Positions 31,655-31,684 of a stretch of 31,684 nucleotides of DNA are shown piece after piece. Source of the stretch: Symbiotaphrina buchneri. Taxonomy: Eukaryota > Ascomycota > Symbiotaphrinales > Symbiotaphrinaceae. The translations under genes and the position numbers were made by a program. The DNA lies in the NCBI GenBank assembly GCA_001599915.1, contig BCIG01000045.1, positions 1-31,684 of the forward strand, read 5' to 3'. The notes under the pieces were generated by a model, which was not told the DNA's origin, made no database searches, and was given only the letters and a program-made list of their open reading frames with translations. The stretch's first letter is position 1; every line of letters starts with the position of its first letter.

Positions 31655-31684
31655 GGTACAAAGAGCCTCGCCTATATTCTTAAA
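31655..31684. repeat. Start of repeat unit 6, cut by the window edge
   Basis: GGTACAAAGAGCCTCGCC followed by TATATTCTTAAA reproduces the start of the other units, showing that the array continues to the right. Confidence 0.85.

Larger units (their letters stand above)
29381..31684. repeat. Tandem array of long and short units with 20 bp-spaced boxes
   Basis: At least five diverged direct copies plus a partial one at the window edge. Each starts GGTACA/G, at 29467, 30055, 30365, 30834, 31146 and 31655, so unit lengths are 588, 310, 469, 312 and 509 bp. Every unit opens with a block of boxes related to CGCCTATATTCTTAAA and continues with a conserved stretch (GTACCTATCATACAGCTTCA, then GAGTGCTAGGGATTGAG and GTAGTTGGTCGG). 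Long units add about 150-200 bp (AAATGTTGCT to CCAGCAGTA) that short units lack. Additional boxes precede the first unit from 29389. No frame longer than 82 codons covers the array. It continues beyond the window. No known satellite or transposon family is recognised. Confidence 0.92.

Noticed and set aside
29381-31684. CRISPR array or LTR element as explanation of the repeats.
   Set aside because: Units are long, diverged and head-to-tail with no leader or associated genes, and the host is a eukaryote. There are no terminal repeats flanking a coding body, primer-binding site or polyprotein.

Overview
The window reads as nuclear DNA of a filamentous ascomycete, most likely an Eurotiales mould (Aspergillus/Penicillium type). 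The evidence is many 46-75 nt introns with GTANGT-like donors and CTAAC/CTGAC-type branch sites, a fungal DUF3433 membrane protein, an AA11 chitin-type LPMO, a RosA/NosA-like Zn2Cys6 regulator, and palindromes of the TACGGAGTACC type. No bacterial operons, tRNA, rRNA or recognisable transposon was seen. Species is not resolved.

Layout. The left edge carries the first 31 codons of a minus-strand gene with an IPPRP motif (possibly AIM21). From 1.8 to 3.1 kb lies the C-terminal 400 residues of an Aro8-type aminotransferase without a recognisable N-terminal part. From 3.5 to 5.2 kb on the minus strand is an alpha/beta hydrolase with one internal TGA. It diverges from a complete 12-exon acetoacetyl-CoA synthetase gene (5.7-8.4 kb), which converges on YIH1/IMPACT (8.5-9.4 kb, minus). 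A 3.1 kb stretch with no supportable gene follows, then a secreted AA11-X278 LPMO (12.5-13.7 kb), a large minus-strand DUF3433 membrane protein with one frame break (14.0-17.9 kb) and the four-exon ribosomal protein uL4 gene (18.8-20.1 kb). A possible small gene starts at 20.5 kb. About 4.7 kb follows with little coding signal. A RosA/NosA-like transcription factor (25.7-28.8 kb) has a long leader with an upstream ORF, a 308 nt first intron and a GC-AG second intron.

The right end (29.38 kb to the edge) is a tandem array not explained by any gene. Its units begin GGTACA/G and alternate between long (469-588 bp) and short (310-312 bp) forms. Each opens with four boxes related to CGCCTATATTCTTAAA, spaced 20-20-19 or 20-20-20 bp. 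At least three units also hold a different GC-rich inverted repeat at a corresponding place. The array runs off the window and is the least explained structure here.

The genes do not form one pathway: housekeeping genes (uL4, YIH1, AACS) are mixed with accessory genes. Three protein-coding loci (aminotransferase, hydrolase, DUF3433) each carry one defect while the rest of the frame is well kept. That fits either recent gene decay or isolated sequence errors.
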